Origin: Kitasatospora setae KM-6054
GTDB lineage: Bacteria > Actinomycetota > Actinomycetes > Streptomycetales > Streptomycetaceae
Assembly (NCBI RefSeq): GCF_000269985.1
Contig: NC_016109.1
Span: 6,537,001 to 6,601,000 of the forward strand
Length of the DNA stretch: 64,000 nucleotides
Reading direction: 5' to 3'
Shown: one piece after another, positions 32,704 through 40,543 of the stretch
Position numbering within the stretch: position 1 is the first letter of the stretch
How the letters are laid out: every line of letters starts with the position of its first letter
The notes under the pieces: model-generated
Databases searched by the model: none
Seen by the model: only the letters and a program-made list of their open reading frames with translations
What the model was told of the DNA's origin: nothing
Program-made: the position numbers and the translations under genes

Positions 32704-33495
32704 TCAGACCGACACCGGGCGGCAGCTCTTGCAGGCCCGGTACCCGGCCAGGTCGGCGTCCCGCGGGCCGGTGAACGGCACCCGGTGCGGGGCGGTGATC
32801 CGCCGGGCGTGCGCGCAGGTCGGGTAGCAGAAGATCCGGGTGGTGTCGCTGCCCAGCAGGACCGCGCCGCTGCGCGCGAACGCCCGGACCTCGGTCATGT
32901 CCAGGCCCTCGGCCCGGCGCAGCGCGTCACCGTCGGCCGGCCGGTACGCCGCGTCGCACGGCGCGCCGTCCTCGTAGGTGACCCGGTGACAGGGGACCAG
33001 CACGGTGAACGGGTTGGCGGCGAGTACCCCGGCGAGCCGTTCGACGCCCGGCCCGTCCGGCAGGCCCGCCTCCCGCGCCACCCAGGACAGCGGGCGCAGC
33101 TGGCCGGGCGAGATGCCCCGGACCGCGTCCAGCACCCGGGCCTCCCGGTCGCCGCGGGCGGCCGGGTCGAGCGGGAGGTGCCTGGTCCGGCCGGTGCGCA
33201 GCGCCGTCGCGAGCCCGGGGAACGGCCGGGTCGTCTCGATCGCCGAGCGGCCGGTCCGCCGCCGGTGCAGCTCCTCGAAGCGCCCGGCCGTCATCCCGCC
33301 GGTGGCGAGCACCGAGCCCGTGACGAACTCCGTCCCGAACGCGGTGTAGAGCCCGCCTGCGGCGGTGTCCAGCCGCACGTAGGTGTCGTAGTGCTCCCGT
33401 GCGATGCCCGCGCGCCGCAGGATGCGCAGCGCGAAGTCGGGCGGGGCCGCCGGCACTCCCAGGTCGGGGTCCGGCGGGGAGCCGTCGTCGTTCAT
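32704..33495 (-). CDS. O6-alkylguanine transferase fused to a C-terminal Ada zinc domain
   Basis: 263 residues. The transferase domain (about 1-185) has the acceptor site NPFTVLVPCHRVTYEDG. The C-terminal domain (about 205-263) has the four-Cys Ada zinc site in RIFCYPTCAHARR and GYRACKSCRPV. E. coli Ada has the zinc domain first, then AraC DNA-binding, then transferase; here the order is reversed and the AraC part is missing. ATG at 33495 overlaps an ECF sigma gene stop (ATGA), so that sigma factor may take over the transcriptional role. Unusual architecture, with good motif support. Confidence 0.88.
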   Translation of the reverse strand: MNDDGSPPDPDLGVPAAPPDFALRILRRAGIAREHYDTYVRLDTAAGGLYTAFGTEFVTGSVLATGGMTAGRFEELHRRRTGRSAIETTRPFPGLATALRTGRTRHLPLDPAARGDREARVLDAVRGISPGQLRPLSWVAREAGLPDGPGVERLAGVLAANPFTVLVPCHRVTYEDGAPCDAAYRPADGDALRRAEGLDMTEVRAFARSGAVLLGSDTTRIFCYPTCAHARRITAPHRVPFTGPRDADLAGYRACKSCRPVSV

Positions 33496-34076
33496 CCGGT
33501 CACCTCCTTCAGGTCCTCCTGTGCTCCCAGCAGCCGACGCAGGTCCCCCATTCCGCGCGAGACCTGGGCCTTCGCCGTGCCGACCGGACACCCCTGGACC
33601 TGGGCCACCTCGGCGTAGCTCAGGCCGATCACATGGCGCAGCACCACGGGGACGCGGTGGTGGTCCGGCAGTTCCGACAATGCTGCCACCAGCCGGTCGC
33701 GGTCCTCGCCGTGCTCGGCGCGCTCGGCGGGGCCGGGGGCGGTGTCCGACCAGGTGGCGGCGGCCTCCTCGACGGGGACCGGCGACACCGGGCGCCGGAC
33801 GCTGCCGCGGACGTGGTTGCGCCAGACGTTGGCCGCGATCGTCATCAGCCAGGCCCGCGGGCGCAACTCCCGGCGGCGCTCCGGGGAGTAGCCCTGGAGC
33901 GCGACGTACGCGCGCAGGAAGGCGTCCTGCCCGAGGTCGTCCGCCTCGGCGGGCGAACCGGAAACGCGCAGCAGGAAGGCGTGCACAGCCCTGGCGTGGA
34001 CCCGGACGAGTTCGGTGAACCCGCCGTCCAGATCCGCCGCCAGGAGCTCGGTCAGCTGCTCGGCTACGTCATCCAT
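33492..34076 (-). CDS. ECF-type sigma factor coupled to the MGMT-Ada gene
   Basis: 194 residues. Region 2 reads FTELVRVHARAVHAFLLRVS, then AEADDLGQDAFLRAYVALQG and WLMTIAANVWRNHVRG; region 4 reads LPDHHRVPVVLRHVIGLSYA then EVAQVQGCPVGTAKAQVSRG. Its stop overlaps the MGMT-Ada start, repeating the arrangement seen at 26506. The two sigma proteins are not close copies, so the pairing probably arose twice or is old. No anti-sigma factor is adjacent. The start ATG at 34076 lacks an obvious strong ribosome site. Confidence 0.88.
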   Translation of the reverse strand: MDDVAEQLTELLAADLDGGFTELVRVHARAVHAFLLRVSGSPAEADDLGQDAFLRAYVALQGYSPERRRELRPRAWLMTIAANVWRNHVRGSVRRPVSPVPVEEAAATWSDTAPGPAERAEHGEDRDRLVAALSELPDHHRVPVVLRHVIGLSYAEVAQVQGCPVGTAKAQVSRGMGDLRRLLGAQEDLKEVTG

Positions 34077-34099
34077 CTCTTGGGAAACACCATCCCGAC

Positions 34100-34354
34100 T
34101 CAGGTGGTTGCCGGCGTCCGGCACGGGGTCGCCCGCGTCGATCGCCTCCGGCTCGGCCGGCAGCCCGCGGCCCCGACCTCCGCGCTCTCCTCCAGCGATC
34201 GGACCAGGGCCACGGTCAGCGTTCCGCCGGAGACGCCCGCCCACTGCGCGATCCGGGCCGGCGAGGCCCCCTCGAACCCGGCGCGGTCGAACGCGGTCGA
34301 GGCGGCGAGCACCAGCCGGGGCCCGGTCGGCACGGCTCTCTGTCGTTGCACCAT
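34100..34354 (-). pseudogene. Truncated gamma-butyrolactone-receptor-like TetR gene
   Basis: The N-terminus MVQRQRAVPTGPRLVLAAST and the HTH-like FEGASPARIAQWAGVSGGTL resemble ArpA/ScbR-type receptors, but the sequence departs from the family right after the recognition helix and stops after 84 residues. The whole ligand domain is missing. The neighbouring sigma gene starts 24 bp downstream, so a deletion probably removed the rest. An AGCGTTCGCT dyad upstream may be its former operator. Confidence 0.7.
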
Positions 34355-34802
34355 CGGCTCTCCATCCGGCTCTGGCCGTGGACGGTGGCAGGGGGAAGTG
34401 CGGCGCGGCCCCCGAAAAAAGTAGAGAGCGTTCGCTATGTTATCGAACCGGCGCTCCCCGGCCCACCGGATCGGCGAACGGGCCGGCGAACGGGCCGGCG
34501 CCCGGGCCCGGGGCCTGGCGGCTGCTGCTCCCCGACGCCTGGGGGAGCGAACCCGGCCTGCGCCGCCGCGCCCGCCTGGCTCTGTTCGCGAGTCCCGGTT
34601 CTGGCTCAACTTCCAACTTCCGTGACGCGGTTGCAGTCAGTCACTTCAGCTGGACAGCAGCCGGCGGGTGAGGTGGAATCCCGGTCGGCGCGGACCGGTC
34701 GCGCGGCACCTGCGGGAGGAGAAGACCGACTGCCCGTCAGGGTTCCGGCCCAGGCGGTGGCGACGTCCGTGGCCGGTGCCCCCGGGCGAGAGGGAGGGCG
34801 AC
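34355..34802. other. Gap with a relic operator, no gene seen
   Basis: About 450 bp. AGCGTTCGCT at 34427-34436, flanked by A/T bases, looks like a TetR-family operator serving the truncated receptor gene and a lost divergent gene. A small tandem repeat of GGCGAACGGGCC lies near 34472-34495. Open frames here have no coding bias that I trust. Confidence 0.4.
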
Positions 34803-34997
34803 GTGCGCGACTATCTCGCTGCTGTTCTCGACATGGTCGGACCCGGTCGCCCCGACCGTCCCGAGTCGGTCGAATGGGGCGGGCTGGAAGGGCTGTTGGG
34901 GATTGAGCTCCCGGCGGACTTCAAGGAGATCGCGGAGACCTATGCCCCGGTGACGCTGAACCACCACCTCACGCTGACCCGCCCCGGCACCCGGTGA
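34803..34997 (+). pseudogene. N-terminal fragment of a SMI1/KNR4 (SUKH) family protein
   Basis: 64 residues starting GTG with VRDYLAAVLDMVGPG, then WGGLEGLLGIELPADFKEIA and ETYAPVTLNHHLTLTRPG, the opening of SUKH-type immunity proteins, which are normally 130-200 residues. The stop at 34995 cuts it off after the first third. It is likely a decayed immunity gene; no matching toxin gene is nearby. GGGAGGGC upstream acts as ribosome site. Confidence 0.55.
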
Positions 34998-35084
34998 AGG
35001 CGTCGTCGAACGCCGCGGTCCGGCCCGAACGACCTGAACCGCCCTCCAGGACGGCTTCGGCCTCCTCCGTGACCCGCCGGGCGG

Positions 35085-35738
35085 TCACCGGCCCGGCTGG
35101 TCGTTTCCGCGGTCGGCGTCGTCGGCGCGGTCGGCGACCGAGGGCTCCAGGCGCAGCCGGGTGCGGGCCTCCGGGGTGGCGATGCCGGGGAGCAGGTAGG
35201 TCCACATCCGGACGATCCGCTCGGGCAGGTCGGCCCGGTCGGTGGCGATCTCGGACAGCAGCTGCGTCCCGCTGTAGGAGCTGACCAGCAGTTGGGCGAC
35301 GTCCGCCACGACGACCTCCGGGAGCAGGTCGCCGACGGCCTCGGCGGCGCCCAGCTCGTCCCGGAACCGGTCGACCCACTGCAGGTAGGGGGTGCTGTCG
35401 CGGACGCCGAACGAGCCCTGCTCTATCGCCAGCCGGACCCCGGCCCGCAGCAGCACGTTCCGCTGCAACTCGGAGGCCAGGTACAGGGTGATGTCGATCA
35501 GGCGCTGCAGGCCCCGCTCGCCGTCGGGCAGCACGAGGTCGTCCGCCTGGGCGGCCATCACGGCCCGGGCGAGGTCGTCCTTGGAGGTGAAGTGGAAGTA
35601 GATGGCGCCCATGGTCAGCCCCGACCTGGAGGTGATCATCGACAGCCGGGCGCCGTTGTACCCGTGCTGCTCGAACACGCCGGCCGCGGCCTGGATGATC
35701 GCCTCACGGGTCTTGGCCGCGCGCGGGGACTCCGCCAT
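35085..35738 (-). CDS. ScbR/ArpA-like TetR regulator
   Basis: 217 residues. The HTH (GYNGARLSMITSRSGLTMGA then IYFHFTSKDDLARAVM) and the ligand domain (LLRAGVRLAIEQGSFGVRDS, then LLVSSYSGTQLLSEIATDRA) match gamma-butyrolactone receptors and pseudo-receptors of Streptomyces. Such proteins repress antibiotic cluster regulators until a small hormone binds. There is no AfsA-like synthase gene in the window, so it may be an orphan or pseudo-receptor. It could oversee one of the nearby clusters. ATG at 35738 follows CTCGGAGTGAG. Confidence 0.87.
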   Translation of the reverse strand: MAESPRAAKTREAIIQAAAGVFEQHGYNGARLSMITSRSGLTMGAIYFHFTSKDDLARAVMAAQADDLVLPDGERGLQRLIDITLYLASELQRNVLLRAGVRLAIEQGSFGVRDSTPYLQWVDRFRDELGAAEAVGDLLPEVVVADVAQLLVSSYSGTQLLSEIATDRADLPERIVRMWTYLLPGIATPEARTRLRLEPSVADRADDADRGNDQPGR

Positions 35739-36095
35739 TTACTCACTCCGAGGTATCTCGACGCCCCAAAGAGCGCCCGCTGTGTCGTTGGAACGCAGCC
35801 GCTCCAGCCGGCAGGGGCGTGCTCGAGGTCCGCCAGGGCGATCGAGTCAAAAGTTTGTCAACCACCTGCGGCGACAGGTCATTTACGGCAGGGTATCGCA
35901 ACGGGTGTGCCCCGGGGCCTGGTCCACCACCGGCCGCCGCCGCCCCGACACCCCGCCGCCGCGACACCCCCCGCCCCGACACCCCCCGCTGACCGCCGGG
36001 GGCGCGGTTCCCTTCGTCCGCGACAGGTCGTGCGGTCCTGTGGTAACCAAGAGTCCGATCACCGCCCGAGGGGGGCGTGGGACGAGGGGGACGCA
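35739..36095. promoter_or_regulatory. Divergent gap with GACACCCC repeats
   Basis: This 357-bp region separates the receptor-like TetR gene from a membrane-anchored protein gene. It holds an A/T-richer stretch near 35845-35900 and three GACACCCC-type repeats between about 35945 and 35988. Receptors of this family normally bind their own promoter, so an operator should lie here, but no clear match was found. Confidence 0.35.
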
Positions 36096-36785
36096 GTGAC
36101 CGGGCCGACCATGCCAAGCCGCCCTTCCGGGCCGCCGTCCGTGCCGGGGGCGCCGCCGCGGCCGACCGACCCGCCGGCGGCGGAGGCTCCGGCGGCGGAG
36201 GCTCCGGGCCGCCGGGGCGGGATCGACCTCCAGGGGTGGAGCGCCGTGGTGACCGCGATCGTCGCGGTGGTCACCCTCGGTGCCGGTTTCGCGGGCGGGT
36301 TCCTCACCCAGGCCCGGGTGTCGGACGACTCCCGGCCGCAGACCACGGTCACGGTCACCGCGCCCGGCCCGACCGTCACGGTGGCGGGCCCCACCGTGAC
36401 GGCGTCCCCGGCGGGCGGCACCGGCGCCGCCCCGGCCGTGAACCCGCTGCCCAGCGGGGTCGCGGCCACTCCGACGCCGAAGCCGACCGCGGCCCGGGTG
36501 CTCAGCGCCTCCCCGGACGGCGGGCAGGGCGGGACGAAGTCGGTCCTCACCGGCCGGGGCTTCCCGCCCGACACGCCCGTCCGGGTCTCCTTCGTCATCA
36601 AGGGCGACGTCGGCGAGGACTACCGGCTGCGCGACCTGCGCGACACCCTGACGGACGCCGGCGGGGCGTTCTCGGTCGAGGTGGTGATCCCCTCCGATCT
36701 GCGGCTCGACGCCAACCTGAACGCCTATCTGCGGGCCCGCACCGCCGACACGAAGGTCGAGACGGTGTTCGACCTCATCGCCTGA
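36096..36785 (+). CDS. Membrane-anchored protein with extracytoplasmic beta domain
   Basis: 229 residues. A Pro/Ala-rich cytosolic start is followed by one membrane span (about 45-70, WSAVVTAIVAVVTLGAGFAG). A low-complexity Thr/Val/Pro stalk comes next (TVTVTAPGPTVTVAGPTVTA). The outer domain (about 145-229) reads LTGRGFPPDTPVRVSFVIKG and SVEVVIPSDLRLDANLNAYL, like IPT/Ig-type domains. GTG at 36096 has GAGGGGG upstream. Similar single-span proteins are often paired with toxin or surface systems in actinomycetes, but no function can be assigned here. Confidence 0.7.
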   Translation: MTGPTMPSRPSGPPSVPGAPPRPTDPPAAEAPAAEAPGRRGGIDLQGWSAVVTAIVAVVTLGAGFAGGFLTQARVSDDSRPQTTVTVTAPGPTVTVAGPTVTASPAGGTGAAPAVNPLPSGVAATPTPKPTAARVLSASPDGGQGGTKSVLTGRGFPPDTPVRVSFVIKGDVGEDYRLRDLRDTLTDAGGAFSVEVVIPSDLRLDANLNAYLRARTADTKVETVFDLIA

Positions 36786-36841
36786 CCGGCACCGGCACGG
36801 GCACCGGGCCCGGGCGGGCTCCGGTGCCGGTGCCCGCCCGG
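36785..36841. terminator. Overlapping hairpins between convergent genes
   Basis: An 11-bp perfect stem pairs 36785-36795 with 36821-36831, and an alternative 10-bp stem pairs 36810-36819 with 36832-36841. They fill the gap between the convergent membrane-protein and beta-propeller genes and could end both transcripts. Confidence 0.65.
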
Positions 36842-36849
36842 CGGGGTGC

Positions 36850-38094
36850 TCAGTCGAAGTCGAACAGCGCGGTGTGCACGGTGCCGTCGGTCAGCCCGAG
36901 CGCGAACACCCGGCAGCTGCCCGCGTAGGCGCGGTCGGTCTTCCAGACGTACGCGTAGCCCCGGGCGTCCGGCTCGAAGCGGGGCGGGCCGCCCGCGTCC
37001 GGCCCGTGGCCCGCCCGCACCCCGGTCACGGTCGGCGCGACCGTCGCGGTGGCCAGCTGGTACGGGCTGCTGCCGGTCGGGACGGTCCGGCTCACCGTGT
37101 CGGTGGCCGGGTCGAGCACCGACAGCGTGCCGTCCTTGCTGTTGGCCACGTAGACGGCGCCGCCGGCCGGGTCGGCCAGCACGCCGATCGGCGTCGCGCC
37201 GACCGGGACGGTCGCGGTGACCCGGCCGGCCCCGGTGTCGACCACCGAGACGGTGTCGTCGGACTGGCTGGGCACGTAGGCGCGCGCGCCGTCCGGGGAG
37301 AGCGACACGCCGCCGGGACCGGCCCCGACCGTGATCACGCCGGACACCGCGCCGCTCGCGGTGTCGATCACCGAGAGGTTGCCGCTGCCGTAGTTCGCCA
37401 CGTACACCCGGCCGCCGTCCGGCGCGACCGCCAGCGCGGCGGGCATCCGGGCCCGGCTGTCGACGATCGTCCCGGTCAGGCTGTCGGTGGCGGCGTCGAT
37501 CACCGAGACCGAGCCGCCGATCAGGTTCGCCACGTACACCCGGCCGCCGTCCGGGGTCACCGCGATGCCGAACGGCTGGCTGCCCACCGGCACCGTGGCG
37601 GTGACCGTCCGGGTGGCGGTGTCGATCACGTCGACGCCGCCCGCCCGCGGGCTCACGTAGTGCCCCACGTAGGCGCGGGCGCCGTCCGGCGAGAAGGCCA
37701 CCGGGCCGGGCAGCCGGCCCACCGCGATGGTCGCGGCGACCGTGCCGGTCGCGGTGTCGAGCACCGAGACCGTGCCGCTGCCGTTGTTGACGACGTACGC
37801 CTGCGAGCCGTCCGGGGAGACCGCCACGGCCTGCGGGTAGGAGCCGACCTGGACGGTCGCGACCGGCGACGCGGTCACCGGGTCGTACGCCGTCACCGAG
37901 TTCGCGCGCGTGTTGGCGAGGTAGACCAGCCGGTGCGCCGCCGCCTCGCCCCCCGGCCGCTCCTGCGCGTGCGCCGCCGACCCGGGCGCGACCACGCCGA
38001 GCGCGCCGAGCGCGACCGCCGTCGCGACCGCCGCCGCCACCGCCGGAGCCAGCCCGGCGACCCCGCCACGGGGATCACTGCCATCTGCCGTCAC
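36850..38094 (-). CDS. Secreted YVTN/YncE-type beta-propeller protein
   Basis: 414 residues. An N-terminal hydrophobic signal (about 12-40) is followed by seven or so repeats of about 42 residues, each with SPDGxxAYVxN-like and SVIDTAT-like elements, the YVTN beta-propeller pattern. The C-terminus reads YAYVWKTDRAYAGSCRVFAL, a tail often seen after such propellers. These proteins sit at the cell surface and bind ligands or partners; no catalytic residues are expected. GTG at 38094 is preceded by CGAGAG. It is divergent from the M1 peptidase gene, and both are exported. Confidence 0.87.
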   Translation of the reverse strand: MTADGSDPRGGVAGLAPAVAAAVATAVALGALGVVAPGSAAHAQERPGGEAAAHRLVYLANTRANSVTAYDPVTASPVATVQVGSYPQAVAVSPDGSQAYVVNNGSGTVSVLDTATGTVAATIAVGRLPGPVAFSPDGARAYVGHYVSPRAGGVDVIDTATRTVTATVPVGSQPFGIAVTPDGGRVYVANLIGGSVSVIDAATDSLTGTIVDSRARMPAALAVAPDGGRVYVANYGSGNLSVIDTASGAVSGVITVGAGPGGVSLSPDGARAYVPSQSDDTVSVVDTGAGRVTATVPVGATPIGVLADPAGGAVYVANSKDGTLSVLDPATDTVSRTVPTGSSPYQLATATVAPTVTGVRAGHGPDAGGPPRFEPDARGYAYVWKTDRAYAGSCRVFALGLTDGTVHTALFDFD

Positions 38095-38383
38095 CTCTCG
38101 TCCGGACGTGCCGACTGGAGGGGAGCCGGACGGCGGAGTGGGTGGGGCGCGGGGTGCCCGGGGGGCAGCCTGGCCGCCCGGGGCGCGCGCGGGCAGGGCG
38201 CGCGGCGGCCGGACCGCGGCACGCCACCGGCGCACGTGCGCGACCCTCGCACAGAACTTGCCAACTCGGGTGGAAAGGAGGCAGGTTGACGTTTCGGCGG
38301 GCGATCGGGGCGTTGCCGGGGCGCCCGGCGGGGCAGGGATCGGGGCGCGGCCCCGGCCGCACCCCCGACTCCTGGAGGACCAC

Positions 38384-39907
38384 GTGCGCAAGAGACTGAC
38401 CGTCGCCGCCGCCGGCGCGATGAGCCTGCTGCTGGCCGTCCCCGCCGCCGCCTCCTCCGGGTTCCACCCGGGCGCGGACGGCCTGGGCGACCCGTACTAC
38501 CCGACGTTCGGCAACGGCGGCTACCGGGTCTCGCACTACGACATCCGGCTCACCTACCAGCCCGCCACCGACGAACTGGAGGGCACCACCACCCTGCTGG
38601 CCACCACCACCGAGAACCTCTCCCGGTTCAACCTGGACTTCGCGCTGAAGGTCACCGAGGTCCGGGTCGACGGGCGGCCCGCCGCCTTCGCCGCCACCGG
38701 CGACCAAGAGTTGGAGATCACCCCGGCCCGGCCGCTGCCCAAGGGCGCCGAGACCACCGTCGTGGTGCGCTACGCGGACGTGCCGTCCACCGTCGAGCGG
38801 TACGGCGGCTACACCGCCTGGCGCCGCACCCCGGACGGCGCCCTGGTGGCCGGCGAACCGGTCGCCGCCGCCTGGTGGTTCCCCAGCAACGACCACCCCA
38901 GCGACAAGGCCACCTTCGACGTCTCGGTGCGGGTCCCCGCCGGCACCCGGGTGATCAGCAACGGCGTGCTCACCGGCACCAGCACCCGGGCCGGCTGGAC
39001 CCGCTACGACTGGCGCGAGAACAAGCCGCAGGCCACCTACCTCGCGACCCTGGCGATCGGGAAGTTCGACGTCACCCAGGACACCTCGCCCGGCGGCGTC
39101 CCGGTCTACAACGCCTACAGCCCCGACCTCGGCGACAACGCGGGCGCCGCCCGGGCCAGCGTCGAACGCACCGGCGAACTCGTCGACTGGCTCAGCGGCT
39201 ACTTCGGCCCCTACCCGTTCAGCTCGGTCGGCGGCCTCGTCCCGAACATCCCCAGCAGCGGCGGCCTGGAGACCCAGACCCGGATCGTCTACGGCCCCGG
39301 CCTGTTCGCCCGCGGCTCCAACACCTCGGTCGTCGTCCACGAACTCGCCCACCAGTGGTACGGCGACAGCGTCTCGGTCGCCCGCTGGAGCGACATCTGG
39401 CTCAACGAGGGCTTCGCCCAGTACGCGCAGTTCCTCTGGTCCGAGCACGAGGGCGAGGGCACCGCGCAGGAACTCGCCGACTGGATCTACGCCTACTACC
39501 CCGCCGACCACCCGTTCTGGACCGTCACCCCCGGCGACCCGGGCCCCGACGGCCAGTTCGCCGACGCCGTCTACCAGCGCGGCGCCCTCGCCCTCCAGGC
39601 GCTCCGCACCACCGTCGGCGACCAGGTCTTCCTGCGGATCCTCAAGGGCTGGCCCACCGAGCACCGCTACGGCAACGCCACCGTCCAGGACTTCCAGGCG
39701 TACGCGGAGCGGATCGCCGGCCGCGGCCTCGGCGACCTCTTCACCACCTGGCTGTTCACCCCCGGCAAGCCCCCCACCGGCCCCGGCCCGGCCGGCACCG
39801 CCCCCGCCACCACCACCGCCCTCCGCGCCGACACCCCGGCCCCGGCCGAGCCCAAGTCCTGGCAGCGGATCCGGGAGACCGGCACCCTGCACACCGGACT
39901 GGGCTGA
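38384..39907 (+). CDS. Secreted M1-family metallopeptidase
   Basis: 507 residues. A signal peptide (RKRLTVAAAGAMSLLLAVPA) precedes the M1 aminopeptidase-like N-domain. The zinc site is VVHELAHQWYGDS with the third ligand in WLNEGFAQY 18 residues later, and the exopeptidase-type motif here reads IPSSGGLETQTRIV in place of GAMEN. The family length is typically 450-900; this is a compact, secreted form without the C-terminal helical repeat domain. It ends in a Pro/Ala-rich tail. GTG at 38384 follows CTGGAGG. It should cleave N-terminal residues from peptides outside the cell. Confidence 0.9.
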   Translation: MRKRLTVAAAGAMSLLLAVPAAASSGFHPGADGLGDPYYPTFGNGGYRVSHYDIRLTYQPATDELEGTTTLLATTTENLSRFNLDFALKVTEVRVDGRPAAFAATGDQELEITPARPLPKGAETTVVVRYADVPSTVERYGGYTAWRRTPDGALVAGEPVAAAWWFPSNDHPSDKATFDVSVRVPAGTRVISNGVLTGTSTRAGWTRYDWRENKPQATYLATLAIGKFDVTQDTSPGGVPVYNAYSPDLGDNAGAARASVERTGELVDWLSGYFGPYPFSSVGGLVPNIPSSGGLETQTRIVYGPGLFARGSNTSVVVHELAHQWYGDSVSVARWSDIWLNEGFAQYAQFLWSEHEGEGTAQELADWIYAYYPADHPFWTVTPGDPGPDGQFADAVYQRGALALQALRTTVGDQVFLRILKGWPTEHRYGNATVQDFQAYAERIAGRGLGDLFTTWLFTPGKPPTGPGPAGTAPATTTALRADTPAPAEPKSWQRIRETGTLHTGLG

Positions 39908-39922
39908 CCCGGACGGCCCGCC

Positions 39923-39966
39923 GGCCCGGGGCTCAGCGGTCCGGGGCTCAGCGGCCCGGGGTCAGC
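39923..39966. repeat. Three tandem 15-bp repeats across a stop codon
   Basis: GGCCCGGGGCTCAGC (39923-39937), GGTCCGGGGCTCAGC (39938-39952) and a 14-bp copy (39953-39966) repeat in tandem. The TCA of the middle copy is the stop of the minus-strand gene ending at 39948, so the gene's end was duplicated, as at the TetR gene near 15.9 kb. Confidence 0.7.
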
Positions 39967-40502
39967 ATGGCCAGCATCAGGACCTTGGCGAACTGCGGGT
40001 CCGGCGAGTCCGACCGGGGCGGGTCGGGCAGGGCCAGGCTTCCGCCGAGGGTGGCGATGTCGGCCCGGGCCAGTTCGGCCGTTCCCAGCAGCACCCGGGT
40101 CTCCAGGTGGAACGGGAACGGCACCTCGCGCGCCGGGTCGGCCTCCAGCGGGGCGTACCCGGCGTGCGAGGTGCCGCCGGAGAACAGGCCCCGCTTCAGG
40201 GCGACCTGGCGCAGCGGCCGCCCCTCGGTGGTGACGTAGAACGAGCGGTCGGCCTGGCCCGCCACGCCGACCACCCAGCCGCCCGGGTGCACCCGTACGG
40301 CCCGGTCGCCGACCCGCTCCCGCCCGGTCGACGGGGCCAACCCCAGGCCCGGTGCGACGCGGGCGAACTCCGCGCAGTACGCCAGGAAGTCCGCCCAGAC
40401 CCGCCCGGCGACCGCCCGCCGCTCCGCCGCCCGCCGGTCGCCCTCGGCGGCCCGCTCCCCGGCGGCCCGCCGCTCCCGCTCCATGTCGTCCATGAGTCCC
40501 AT
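39948..40502 (-). CDS. Hypothetical protein, 184 residues
   Basis: The N-terminus is a charged helix with repeated Arg/Glu (MERERRAAGERAAEGDRRAA) of coiled-coil type. The rest is a mixed alpha/beta domain including VHPGGWVVGVAGQADRSFYV and FPFHLETRVLLGTAELARAD. ATG at 40502 lies 41 bp after the MFS stop of the same strand. Codon bias is strong, so the gene is real. I do not recognise the family. It may be the distal gene of the ATP-grasp operon. Confidence 0.65.
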   Translation of the reverse strand: MGLMDDMERERRAAGERAAEGDRRAAERRAVAGRVWADFLAYCAEFARVAPGLGLAPSTGRERVGDRAVRVHPGGWVVGVAGQADRSFYVTTEGRPLRQVALKRGLFSGGTSHAGYAPLEADPAREVPFPFHLETRVLLGTAELARADIATLGGSLALPDPPRSDSPDPQFAKVLMLAMLTPGR

Positions 40503-40543
40503 GGCGGCATGGTAGGGGTCGGGTCCGGGCAGTGGCGGGGTGT

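Noticed and set aside
34437-34625. Small plus-strand gene after the relic TetR operator
   Set aside because: Arg/Ala-rich low-complexity translation with no ribosome site; more likely the scar of a lost gene.
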